Below are positions 36,874 to 48,095 of a stretch of 64,000 bases of DNA, piece by piece; position 1 is the first letter of the stretch, and each line of letters begins with the position of its first letter. Under the pieces are notes generated by a model. That model searched no databases. It was not told the origin of the DNA and was given only the letters and a program-made list of their open reading frames with translations. This DNA is from Zarea fungicola (Eukaryota > Ascomycota > Sordariomycetes > Hypocreales > Cordycipitaceae), in the NCBI GenBank assembly GCA_900169235.1, contig FWCC01000328.1, positions 248,001 through 312,000 on the forward strand, read 5' to 3'. A program made the position numbers and the translations under genes.

Positions 36874-38098
36874 CTCGGATAGCTCGCAATGTGTAACTGG
36901 ACAGGTATACGATAAGTGGCCTTTTGGAATGGCAGTGCAAAAGATGGGTCGGAAGAGTGGCGATGATGGCAGTGTTGCAAGGTGAAGTTGAAGGTGATGA
37001 TGTAGCTGGCTGAATGAGAAGCTAGTTAGCATCTTGGTGGGCAATGGCAGGGGCAAGTAACGTGCTGGTTTTCACCCTAGCAGTGCCTAAGTAGGTACCG
37101 GCTCGCTCGAGGTTAGTAGTGCAGCTCCAGAGCTTTAGAGTACCTAAAAAGTAGTAAAGTTTGGTGTTAAGTTTGGTGGTGCCAGCCTGCAGGGCACTAT
37201 TGTCACTGCCGAAACCGTTGAAATTTACAACCCTGTAGCCTGTACTGAGGTAGCTCCAGTAGCCTGTAGTATAGTCGGCTAGCAGTCTGTTGTCTCTAAA
37301 AATGGCTACAAGGCCCATAATAAATGTACCCAGTGGGGGCTGTTTGAGCAGCTTTGACGATCAGACTTGCGCACTCCTTGCACTGTACAGACAAGGCACA
37401 TCCCCTCCGCCAAGACAGTGCGAAAAGCTGAGACGCCCGCCACTTGGCCACCAGCGCACCACCTCGTGTTGGGTGTTTGCGGCTTCACCCACTAAACTCA
37501 AGCCCTGTCATGGCCCCAGGCCCGCCGTAAAGCCCGCCACAGCCCGGCGACAGTCCCGCAAATCCAGCGCTAGATCCTTAAACAGCCCGCTGAAGCGCCG
37601 CTGAGCTCAGTCAGCTCCAGCGCGCTACAGCGCCGCCAGTCCATCTGTCCTCCCGTGGGGCTCGCTGGCGGCTTCACATCTGTGGGCAACTGTCTCAAAG
37701 ACACGCAATCACATCTCGACGCCGCTTGTGCCACATTTTAATTGCTCTGAACCCTACTTTGAACCACCCGCGGCGCCATTTGGCTTCCCACAATAAGCGC
37801 TCACTCGGGTGTGTTTCTTCTCAAGGGGAGCCCCTGTGTCTTCTTCCGTTTGACATCGACAACCACACAGCCCTCCCACTGCGCCGTAGCCCGCCAGACA
37901 ACAGATCAGTATTTAGCCAGTCGATATCGTGATCCTACTTCTCGCATGACCCTTCATTGCCCTACACCTTTAAGACAAATCGCAGTTTCCCTATAGTTCT
38001 TGATGCTCTCGAAACTTCACAACAATCGCTTATCTGCCTGGGGACATTGAGGTCGCAAAGCCCCCCCACAGCTGCGAGCTGTTTGACAATCGTTCAAC
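36874..38098. promoter_or_regulatory. Divergent promoter region, DUF4748-like and 5-phosphatase genes
   Basis: The segment 37080-37280 holds several short repeats of CCTGTAG and TAGGTACC/GTACCTA type; the right half is C-rich leader sequence before the ATG at 38099. No gene is seen. Confidence 0.4.
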
Positions 38099-41000
38099 AT
38101 GGCAGACTCGCAGCCCGCCAAGACAGATGGCTCCTCCATTGTACGTGTCCATCCTGTTCAATTTACCATTTCACAACTAGCTTACACCTTGCAGAAGCCA
38201 GTCTCCTCTCTCCTCGCGCGCTTCGAGAACATGCACAATGGACAACCGCAGTCCACCACCACCGCCGCGGCCGCCGCTCCTCGATCTCCAGCTCCAAAAC
38301 CTGAGCGACTGCGGAGCTTTAAACCCTCCGCTGATGGCCCAACACGGGTACCAGCGACCCCAACTAAGCCCTCAGCTCTAAAAGAGAAGCCTCCTGTCAA
38401 GCCGAAGCATCTACATACGCCGAACTCGCTGCCCCAATCCGCACGACCAGTACCGCAAGACTCGGCCATCTTGATACCGCCTCCCGTAACTATCCAACCG
38501 CCGCAGTCACCTCCTCAAGACCATAGAAGCAATCAACCTATACGAGGCGACCAATCTCCGTTCCTGGACCCATCTCACGCCACTTTACTTCCTCGCGCAC
38601 CCTCTCCAAAACTCGCCAGTGCCACATCGAGCCGACCGCTTACACCCACGCAAGGCCTACCTCCTCCAAGATCGCCCCGCCTTCCTGGCTCAAAGCCGCC
38701 TTCACCACCGCCTCCAAGGCGCTCCACTGACGCTCGCCGAGAGAAGGAAGCACGGGCCTTGACACCTGCGACTACTGGCCGATCCGAGAAGCGCGTTAGT
38801 GTGAATCTCTCAGCCGCATTTCCTCAAAGGCAGGACTCACTACCGACGCAAATACTCGCTAAAGAGCCATCGCCCTTTGGCAGCCCCCCGTCAAGTCCAG
38901 AAACAGAAGATGATTCGCCGCCGCTGCTACCCAGCAGGCCGCGCCCGGCTGTGAACGATGTAACTGTTAAACAGAAGTCCAGTGTTCAACCGCCACCGGT
39001 GCAGCGCAGCATGACTGACAGCGTAGGGCGGAGTAATGGTAATGCTCTGGGCATTACCCACAAGGATATACCTGCTCCAGCAGACAATGACGAGTCCCCG
39101 CCACCATTGCCTGTTCGCCGTCCGACTATTAAGGAGCAACCAAATACACGCGATATGCCACCCCCTCCTCGCCCGACGCGAGCCCCAACTGTTAAGCACA
39201 ATCCGCCAAAACGAGAGCTAGTCCCTATTGCTCACTCGCCACAGCCCCCAGCAACTCAGTTTCGTCCACCTCCGGCACGGACTAAAACTAAATCCTTTGA
39301 GACCAAGAATCCAGAAAAGAGTCTACATCTGGTATCTACCTCTCCGGAGCCACCAAATGGCCTACCCAAAGACTCTAGCCTACCGGATGTCTCATGTGTC
39401 AATCGGAGACCGCCTTATGTCAAGAAGGGCTGCTACGAAATTGAGACGCGATATGAACCAAAACGATTTGATGTTTGTGGAGACGTGGTCTGCACCACTG
39501 GAGCATTCACTCGCTGTTGGAACACCATGGATGGCGAGCAGCTATTAAGTTTTGCTCATACCGAGGGTGTAAAGGCTACAGCCGTCATCTTCAAGCCTGG
39601 TGCGGATCCAGATTCCGAGGCTAGTCGGGTATGGGTTGGCATGAACTCCGGTGACATTATGGAGATTGAAATCGCCACAAGCCGGATTGTCTGTAACAAG
39701 CCAGGCGCCCATGGACGATGGGAAATCATAAAAGCTTATCGCTACCTCAATGAGATATGGACTCTAGATGAGTCTGGATGCCTCCATATCTGGGGCCCAG
39801 ACGAGGATGGCATCCCGAATCTAAACAAGAACCCGACTCAAAGCTATAAAGTACCCAAAGGTCACACGTTCTCGTTGGTAGCTGGCGGCGAGCTATGGCT
39901 GGCTGATGGAAAATTTATACGCGTCTTTGAGCCGTCATTAGATGGCTCCACCACATTCCAGGTTCTCCTCTCGCCCATCGTGACAGAGGGCACTGCCGAT
40001 ATTACCTCCGGAACTACAATGGACGCTCACCCGGACAAGGTCTTCTTCGGCCATGTTGACGGAAAAGTCAGCATCTACTCCACAAGCGACTACTCGTGTC
40101 AAAGAGTTATCCATGTTAGTGGCTGGAAAATCAACACTTTAGCCGGTGTCGGTGCGGATTTATGGGTTGGCTACACTACCGGCAGGATCAGTATCTTTGA
40201 CACGACGCAGAATCCTTGGATGACGAAAAAAGAATGGCAGGCACACAACTCTGGCATCTATCAATTAAAGAGTGACGCCACTGCCGCGTATCGCATGGAC
40301 CGCTCGCAAGTGGCCTCGATTGGAAACGACGGAATGATAAAGTTATGGGACGGTCTGCTGCAGGACGACAGGCTTGAAGATACCTTGAAGCTGAAGGAGA
40401 ACCAGTACTGCCAGTTTCAAGATTTGTCGCTCATGGTCATGACTTGGAATGCTGGCGCGTCCACACCGCACAGTTTGCGATATTCAGACGGCGACGCGAC
40501 ATTCTTTCAAGAGTTTGTGCAGACGAGTGGCTTTCCTGATATTCTGGTATTTGGATTCCAAGAAATTGTGGATCTAGAAGACAAGACAGCAACAGCGAAA
40601 CGATTCCTCAAGTCGAAAAAGAAGGACAGTTCCGACAATGAGAACATGAGCCACCGATATCGCGATTGGCGAGACTTTTTGCTTCAGACACTGGATGATT
40701 ATGCCCCCAAAAGCCATCTCTACCAGCTTCTGTTCAATGCGCCGCTTGTCGGACTCTTTACCTGCGTCTTTGTAAAGTCGTCTCTCCAGGGTCGCATCCG
40801 AAACCTGCAGAGCGCAGAAGTAAAGCGCGGCATGGGTGGCCTGCATGGAAACAAGGGCGCCATTGCTGTCCGCTTCCAGATTGACGACAGCTCCCTTTGT
40901 TTTGTCAACTGCCACTTGGCGGCCGGGCAGACCCAGACGAGCTCCCGCAACAACGATATTGCTGCCATCCTTGAGTCTGAATTATTCCCCACCGAGCGCG

Positions 41001-41666
41001 ATGGCTCTGCACGGCAAGATTATTATAGGGGCGGTGGCGACGGTGCCATGATTGTAGATCACGAGATTTGCGTCATCAATGGCGATTTAAACTACCGCAT
41101 TGACACCATGTCGCGCGATACCGTTGTCAAGGCTGTTCAACAGGGAAACTTGGGGAAGCTGCGTGATCGCGACCAGCTCTTGGTGTCGCGTCGCAAGAAC
41201 CCGGCTTTCCGACTCCGAGCATTCGAGGAACTGCCACTCACGTTCGCGCCGACATATAAATACGATGTCGGCACGGATCGATACGATACAAGTGAGAAGC
41301 GACGGAGTCCGGCCTGGTGCGATCGGTTACTCTACCGAGCGAATGGGAAAATTGAGCAGCTGGATTACGGACGGCACGAGATTAAAGTTAGCGATCATCG
41401 ACCTGTCAGTGGTAGTTTTAAGCTGCATGTGAAGAATGTGGATGATCGGAAACGAGCGCAAGTTGTGATGGAGGCGCACAATGCGTTTGAAGATGTACGC
41501 CAAAAGCATCTTGATGAAGCCAAGTAAGTTACCGACAGTAGATGCGAGACATTGTTACTAATGTACTGTTCTTGATAGGCTCCATTATTTGGTTTCAACG
41601 TGTGGATTTGACGAGCAGACGAGTAAACTGTTTATCCAGAATAAAATGGCCAAGAATAGACGATAA
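38099..41666 (+). CDS. Inositol polyphosphate 5-phosphatase with WD40-like domain
   Basis: Three exons, 38099-38140, 38195-41523 and 41579-41666; 1152 aa. The enzyme removes the 5-phosphate from phosphoinositides or inositol phosphates. The first ~400 residues are disordered, Pro/Ser/Arg-rich and full of PxxP motifs. A beta-propeller-like region (about 430-745) has repeated GxxVxxxW/LWVGYTTGRI-type blades. The catalytic domain (about 755-1100) carries the family motifs in order: MTWNAG near 763, FGFQEIVDL, GGLHGNKGAI, NCHLAAG near 919, NGDLNYR near 976, PAWCDRLLY and SDHRPV near 1080. All key catalytic residues (the N/H/D/H set) are present. The first intron is 54 nt and in frame without a stop, so retention would add 18 residues; typical donor, branch and acceptor argue that it is spliced. 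It resembles WD40-linked 5-phosphatases rather than synaptojanin. Confidence 0.92.
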
Positions 41667-43032
41667 ACTAGAGCTATTTCTCATTTGTGGAAGATGATTG
41701 GAGTAAAGCAAGTTACCTCCCAACAATCGCAAGGAAAAGGGAAATGGGAGAGTCCACGCAAAAGACTTCAGGCTATTTTACGTGTCAACAGCGTACATTC
41801 ATAGATGTCTTGTAGCGAAACTGAAATTAGGGTTTAGAATTGTAAAACACAAGAACACTTCATGTTAACCATCGCTGGGCTCAAACTGAAAACGGATAGG
41901 TGCCTGTTTTGCGGTCCGAAAATGGTTCGGAAGTCGCTCGGTGGACAAGGCTGATTTTGAGACGTGATGTCACCAAAAATACATTTCTTCAAGGGTTGAC
42001 AGCTCAGTACTTTAATTAGACAAGGTTGAGTCGCTCTACCAGAAACAACGAGAATTTTCCATCTACTTGACAAGTTAGTCTGAGGATGTACATAATTGCT
42101 TTCCCTGGTTGAGGTGACATCGGCGAGCCGGGCTGTGTAAGTGCAAGTTGGAGATTTTAGTAATATCTGACCCGCTAGGCCAGGGTGAAGGCGGCGTTGT
42201 TGCATTGGGGCATCTATTAATATCTAGCCTTATGTCTGAGCTGTACAAAAACCGAATTGAACTAAGAGTTTGCTCGTAGAAGAAGGAAAAAAAAAAAATC
42301 CCCTGCGGTGGTTGTAGAGTAGAGTTGTGTATTGTACGTTGTAACTTTGCTATTCGAGTGGTCATTCTGAGCAGTATGTATTGCAAGGATGCTGATCAGC
42401 AACGCCTTTCAGCGCTTTTTCCCTTGCAGAAAAATAGTCAAATTGCAATGCAGTTCATAAATTATATCTTCAGCGGACTAATCTAGTGTTGGATGAGAAG
42501 AGATGTGTGGAAAAGGCGATGCACATGGGGACTAAAAGCAGAGCTCAGCGCGAAGGAAGAGGCTCTCAAACGGGCATGTATCGACAACCAGTGGATACAA
42601 TGCATAACTAGTTTCAGCGATGCATACTAATCTTTCTTTGGTGCTCTTTGCTTTGCTGGTCAGTATTATTGGCGGCCTACCATGGCTTTCCTCCTTCGGG
42701 GGCTGCGGAGAGTATAAAGAGCGAGAACCGCGAAGACGCGATCATCAGCACTAAACTACTAAGAAATTGTAGATAAATGGGTAAGTTGAGTTTAAAATGT
42801 AACTGAGCCCAGATCTGTCTCCTTGTCCTCATTCAGATTTAATACCAGGGGAATCTCTCTCTCACTTACAAATTGCAGACGTTGATTTTGTTCTGTTACT
42901 GTAAATTCTTTGTTTGATTGGTAAAGTGTCCAACTTCATTTTATATTTGAAGTCGTAAGAACGGAAAGTATAGATCCAAAGCAAGCCACCCGAGACTCGG
43001 CTCGTTTCCTTCACGGCCGACCGTCCTTCCCG
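41667..43032. promoter_or_regulatory. Intergenic between 5-phosphatase and surface protein genes
   Basis: About 1.4 kb, non-coding. A possible TATA-like GTATAAAG lies at about 42712-42719, some 310 bp before the next start codon. No other feature is recognised. Confidence 0.35.
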
Positions 43033-44391
43033 ATGAAGTATACAACAACCACTTCTACAACCTCGATGGTTGTGTCTTACCTCACTGCGTGTGCAGTCGC
43101 ATGGCACAAAAGGGACTCGACTTCTGACGAAGCGTTATGGATACCAGCCAGGGAGACACATTACACATCCATTGCAGGATTTGTGCTTCGACCGACGCCT
43201 ACCCAGCGTGTGCCCCGGCGGGTTGGACTGAGGGTCGCTGCGGAGCGTGAGAAAGATGATGATGACGACGACGACGACGAAGACAAGTCTTCAGGGAAGT
43301 TGACGAGAGGCACGGCCACATCTGCTGCGATGCCGGGCAGTATGGTGACGAGTGCGCCAGCGAATCCGTCAAATATGTGTGGTTGGGATAAGAACGGAGG
43401 CACGTTTGACAGTTTGTTTTCAATGTTGTGATATTCGGGCGTTTAGCTAATAGGCGATTGTAGGTGGTTTTTTTGCTTGTCGTGACTCAAAAGCGTCGTG
43501 TATCTACACAGCAGGTGCAGCGAGCTGCTGTCCAACCTCGGGAAGTTGCAGTATACTGCCGCAGAAGTGTATCGAGAAGAGCTGCGATCCAGACAGTGAT
43601 GGGAACACACTCTGCTGGTAAGTCAAAAGTTTGAGCGGAAAAGCAGGAAAAACACCCAAAAACTAAGACTATGGCATAGCCACGCTACGTCTGCGTCGCA
43701 TTGCTATACCTGGCTCATGACAACGGCGCAATCAGGTAGGCAAGAAACTTACTCGTTGCTCGGTTGCACCGACAAAGCTGGTGTAGGCACTTTGCTGCCC
43801 ACGGATCCAGCATCATCGAACAGCAGCAGTCCAGGTAGTGTTAGCGGCAGTGGTGGAAGACATGGGGTCGGTGGTGGTACTATTGCTGGTGCAGTCATTG
43901 GTGGTCTCGCGGCACTGGGGTTGATTGCGCTACTTTTACTGTATATTAGGAGGCAGAGAAAACGTGGCGCCGAGGAGAGCAGACTGGCTCAGGCGGAACA
44001 GCAGAAGAAGGACGGTGAGGATGAGGATTTTCGCCATGACCTTTTGGCAGCGCAGAAGAAAGGGCATCGCATGGATCATGGACTGGGCATGACACAGGGA
44101 ACGACGACGAATGCCGCTACCGCCGCAACCATGCAGGATAGGAACAGTTCCAGCTTGCATCCACCGGAAACGGACCGCAGCGTAGCCAATGTATCGCCGA
44201 ATGGGAACCTGTCCCACTCTGTATCGGGCGTCAGTGAGGCGACTGGCCGCTCCCCTGGCCAGAGTCCGTCGCCGCTGGCTGGGGTGGTGGAGGCCCCCGA
44301 CACGGCGGTTGAGGAGAGTGGTTCACCAGTCGAAGTGGCTGGAACGAAAATCACACGAGAATCAATGCAAACTAGGTATGAGTTGGCATAG
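43033..44391 (+). CDS. Cys-rich single-pass membrane protein, Mid2/sensor-like
   Basis: Three exons are proposed: 43033-43411, 43464-43617 and 43680-44391; 414 aa. The N-terminus looks like a secretion signal ending near CAVA, followed by a KR site. The ectodomain has a run of eight Asp, then a Cys-rich block (CGWDKNGG, CRD, CCPTSGSC, KCIEKSCDPDSDG, HCYTW, LLGCTD) and a Ser/Gly-rich stretch. One membrane helix (AGAVIGGLAALGLIALLLLYI) is followed by the basic stop-transfer RRQRKR and a Gln/Glu/Lys- then Ser/Pro-rich cytoplasmic tail. This is the layout of fungal cell-wall stress sensors and related surface proteins of unknown function. The donor of intron 1 (GTTTGT) is non-optimal but is the one that keeps frame and Cys pattern; the exon 1 end could differ. 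Confidence 0.65.
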
Positions 44392-44637
44392 CTAACTGAG
44401 AAGATGGAAATACGCATGATGTGACGGGAGGCGAGTCTCGACGAGCAGATGATTACTTATAACCAAAAAGGAGAGCCAGTAGTTATTTTTTTCTTCTTGA
44501 GACAAGAACGGCCTGATGCTGGCATGGACTCGGGTTTTATACACTGTTCAAATATACACCTCATCTATTATGTTGCTCTAGTAGTAGACTTCCCTTTTGT
44601 CGTCGCTAGAATCCATGCACTGCTTCCCCGTCGTAGA

Positions 44638-45585
44638 CTACCATGGCTGGATACCGGTTTGGCTGATGATTTTGCCAACATTGGCATCCTTTTGTCCCTC
44701 GAGGACATCTTTTATGAGAGTACCACCCAAGGCCGGATCACCGGCTCCCATGTTTTTGTTTGCCTCTTGGTCACCGCCAAGTTTTGTGGCAAGGAAACCA
44801 GGTGATATACTAAAGACCTTGACACCATCGTCTCGCAGCATTCGGTGCCACTCTCTGTATGAAATACGTCAGTAATGCGTCAGAAAAAATAATCATGGAT
44901 TCTCTACTGGGTGCCTTACCTCATGACCATGTTTAAACCGGTCTTGGAGCAGCGATAGGACGGCACCATAGTTCGCATGGCTGTTTTAGGCCAGCCCTTG
45001 TTGGACGGCTTGTTGACTGGCAAGTCGCCGTTTTCCGTACCAGTGAGCGTAGACGTGCTACTAGTGATGAAGAGCAGCCGTGGGTCGTTTGACTCAAGGA
45101 GGAGTGGTGCAAATGCATTCGTAGTGATGTGGGCGCCTGTAACATTGACATCCCACGCCTTTCTCCAGCCGTCCCGTAGAGACAGCTCACCGGCGACGAC
45201 CCCAAAGTCAGGCAAGACACCTTGTTACCATTCTCATTAGAAGAAAAATAATAAAAAATATTAGAGCTGTATGTAAGAGATATGCAAACTTACCTGCGTT
45301 GTTTATGAGAGCGTCTAGTCGACCATAGTCTGCCTTGACATGATTCGCGGCGGCTTCGATTGATTCATCTGACTCAATGTCTATTTCGAGCGGCACCACT
45401 CTAGAGCTGGAGGAGGGCAAGCCGGCGGCGACCTGCTCAGCAGCGGCTTGTGCCTGTTTGAGCTTGCGGGCAGAGAGAAGAATCTCGTACGAGGCATGTT
45501 CCGAGCTAACAAGAGCCTTAATGGCCTCCAGGCCAATGCCGGTGGCGGCGCCAGTGACGAGGACAATCTTTCTATCGACAGACAT
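44638..45585 (-). CDS. Short-chain dehydrogenase/reductase
   Basis: Three exons, 45585-45294, 45220-44920 and 44854-44638; 269 aa. A Rossmann-fold NAD(P) enzyme: TGAATGIG near the start is the nucleotide-binding loop, NNAG spans the first splice junction, and the active-site Ser lies in FITSSTS with the Tyr-Lys pair in YRCSK. After it come SPGFLATKLGG and the usual substrate-loop region. Length fits classical SDRs. The sequence SARKLKQAQ after beta-2 hints at NADP preference. The natural substrate is unknown. It is convergent with the surface-protein gene (247 bp apart) and divergent from the Sec14-like gene. Confidence 0.88.
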
Positions 45586-46935
45586 TGCTACCAAAGGTAA
45601 AGATTGGATCGATGATAGAAGGGAGAAAAGAAAAAAGTAAAATGGAATCCTCCGGAGGTAAAAATGTTGACAATCTTATGTACTATAGGACATCCCCTGT
45701 CACCCCTCTCCATTTTGATGCAAACTAGAGGAGGGGTGGCCAGTGTAACCTCGGTGCTTACTCGATCTTGCAAGTTATCAACGTTGATGACGGCTGCGCG
45801 CCACATTTCTTCTATCCTAGTTTGGTTTTATTAACCTTCTGGCATGTGCTTTCTATGTACTGGTAAGTGCACTGTAAATGAACAAATAAACTGACGCCTG
45901 CGAAATGTAACCTAATTGCACAAGCTAAGGCTACGTGGTGTGAGTATCCGTTGGGGCTCCGTCCGGTTCACTTTCCCTAAAGGATTGGTGCGAGCTGAAC
46001 GCCACGCAGCCTGCCAATTGGATTTCAATCAAGACCTGAGCGACAACGGCTTATACTGAATTAGGAATTCCGGGTAACGCTGGGGATACCTCCCGGATAC
46101 CAGAATGACGCCACCGAGTGGGAAACTCAATCTGAACTGGTGGTGATGACGGCATGAGACCGTTTTCTTCGCCTCTCACAGCGCTAGTTTTTATGTACTT
46201 GCCTTCATCAGCCTCTTCATGTTGTTCCATCTCTTAAATGAGCCAGTCATGCGCCCCGTTGTGTTAAGAGGCGGGCCTTTGCTCCAATTTGGTGCAGTCG
46301 GGTGCGTCCCCTTCTTAATGGGTATTATTACTCACCTACAAGGACCCCGAACACCGCCCTCTTTACCAGCGCATGAGTCTGAAACCCCGGTTAACTCAGA
46401 CCCGGACGAGATAGCGAGGGAAGCCGTGAGATGCGGGGAAATCAAGATCTTCTGCTTCCTGATTTAAGTTGTAGCTTCCGCGGCGACAGAAAAAATGTCC
46501 ACCGAAAAATCAACCAATGCGAATACGATGTCCACTGTCTGTTGCTAACTAGCTCAATGTTTCTTGGGACTCAAAATGAGCCACAGGAAAATCGTCGCCT
46601 TTTAGTTCGTTATCTCAGCGCCACATTTACCAGCATATAAGCCACAATTCATTAGAGGCTTCCCCTTTACTCTGTTCGACCGATTAAATACAAACATATC
46701 TCATTGCATTCCCTTACTTGAGGTCCTGCATTAAAGAAGGACGTTGAAGTGACTGATTAATTGCGACTCCCTTATCATATATTATCTATCCACATAGTAC
46801 TGCGTTACTCCCCCTGTTCCGAGCTCGTGGTACTTTCAAGTCCAAGGGGTTAGGCTTACGTTGACAAAATATCAACTTATCATCTGCGCAAACCTCAACT
46901 CCAACGTTGTACAGGTAATATATCGGTCTCTCATC
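45586..46935. promoter_or_regulatory. Divergent promoter region, SDR and Sec14-like genes
   Basis: About 1.35 kb without a gene. It contains the perfect palindrome CCTCCGGAGG at 45649-45658, 64 bp upstream of the SDR ATG, and GGAATTCCGG at 46064-46073, both plausible Zn2Cys6-type sites (CGG/CCG). ORFs inside lack ATG or family features. Confidence 0.4.
45649..45658 (-). promoter_or_regulatory. CCTCCGGAGG palindrome upstream of SDR
   Basis: A perfect 10-base palindrome, 64 bp before the SDR start codon. CGG-containing inverted repeats are common targets of fungal binuclear-cluster factors; the assignment is inference. Confidence 0.3.
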
Positions 46936-48095
46936 ATGAGCTCCAAAGATGTCAACTCCAGCGCATCCGCGCCCAGGAAAACGCCAATCCTCACGCCCAC
47001 GCCAGAGAGCAAACCGCTGCCGCGCGCGGAGCTCACCGCGGACCAGCAGACCAAGTACGAGGCCCTCCTCACCAAGGCCAACAGCTGGACTGAGGTGAAC
47101 TGCGAGAAGGAAAAGGAGAAATCTGGCCCCATCACGGACCGTGAGCGCGCCTGGCTGACGCGGGATTGCCTGTTGCGCTATCTACGGGCCACCAAATGGT
47201 CTGTCGATGACGCGGCGAAGCGCACCCAGGCGACGCTGGGCTGGCGCCGCGAGTACGGCCTGGATGAGTTTACGCCCGACTATATTTCTCCGGAGCAGGA
47301 GACGGGCAAGCAGATGATCGTCGGGTTCGACAAGATGGGCCGTCCGTGCCAGTATCTCAACCCAGGCCGGCAGAACACGGATGCGAGCCCCCGGCAGATT
47401 CACCACCTGTTCTACATGGTGGAGCGCGTGACAGACATGATGCCGGCGGGTGTCGAGTCGCTGAGTCTGCTGATCAACTTTAAGCCGACGGAGAAAAGGA
47501 AGAACACCAGCGTGCCCGTCTCGACGGCCCGGGAGGTTTTGCATATTCTGCAGAACCACTACCCGGAGCGTCTGGGCAAGGCATTGATCATCAACGGTAT
47601 GTTGAATTATCCAATTGAGTGTATAAACTTTTCTGATTTAGTTCACCTGTTCTAAATTTGTGTTCCATAGTGCCCTGGATTGTATGGGGTTTCTTCAAAA
47701 TCGTTACCCCCTTCATCGACCCCGTCACCCGCGACAAGCTCAAGTTCAACGAGGACATGAAGCAATATGTCCCCGCGGAGCAGCTTTGGAGCGAAGACTG
47801 GGGCGGCCAGATGGGCTTTGAGTACGACCACGACACTTACTGGCCCGCGCTTAACGAGCTTTGCAAGCAGCGCCGCGAGACCAAGACGGCGCGCTGGACG
47901 GCGGCCGGTCAGATCATTGGCGAGTCGGAGGACTATCTGTGTGGCGGTACTGACATCAGTGTCACTGGTTTCAAGTATGAGAGGGAGAGCCAGGCCGGAC
48001 TGGAAGAGACGTTGGAGGCCGTGACTCTGGAGGAAAAGGTTCCTGTTGTTGAGGCGGAGACGCAGGCGGAGGCGCAGGCTGCTGTCACGGTCTAG
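46936..48095 (+). CDS. Sec14-like phosphatidylinositol transfer protein (Pdr16-like)
   Basis: Two exons, 46936-47596 and 47671-48095; 361 aa. The CRAL-TRIO N-terminal helical part (ERAWLTRDCLLRYLRATKWSVDDA) leads into the lipid-binding domain ([72 protein letters not shown]). This is the characteristic Pdr16/Pdr17 (Sfh3/Sfh4) version of the fold, which transfers phosphatidylinositol and influences sterol balance and azole tolerance in yeast. The C-terminus is Ala/Glu/Gln-rich. The ATG at 46936 is the first in the frame; the open frame extends a little upstream without ATG. Confidence 0.9.
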
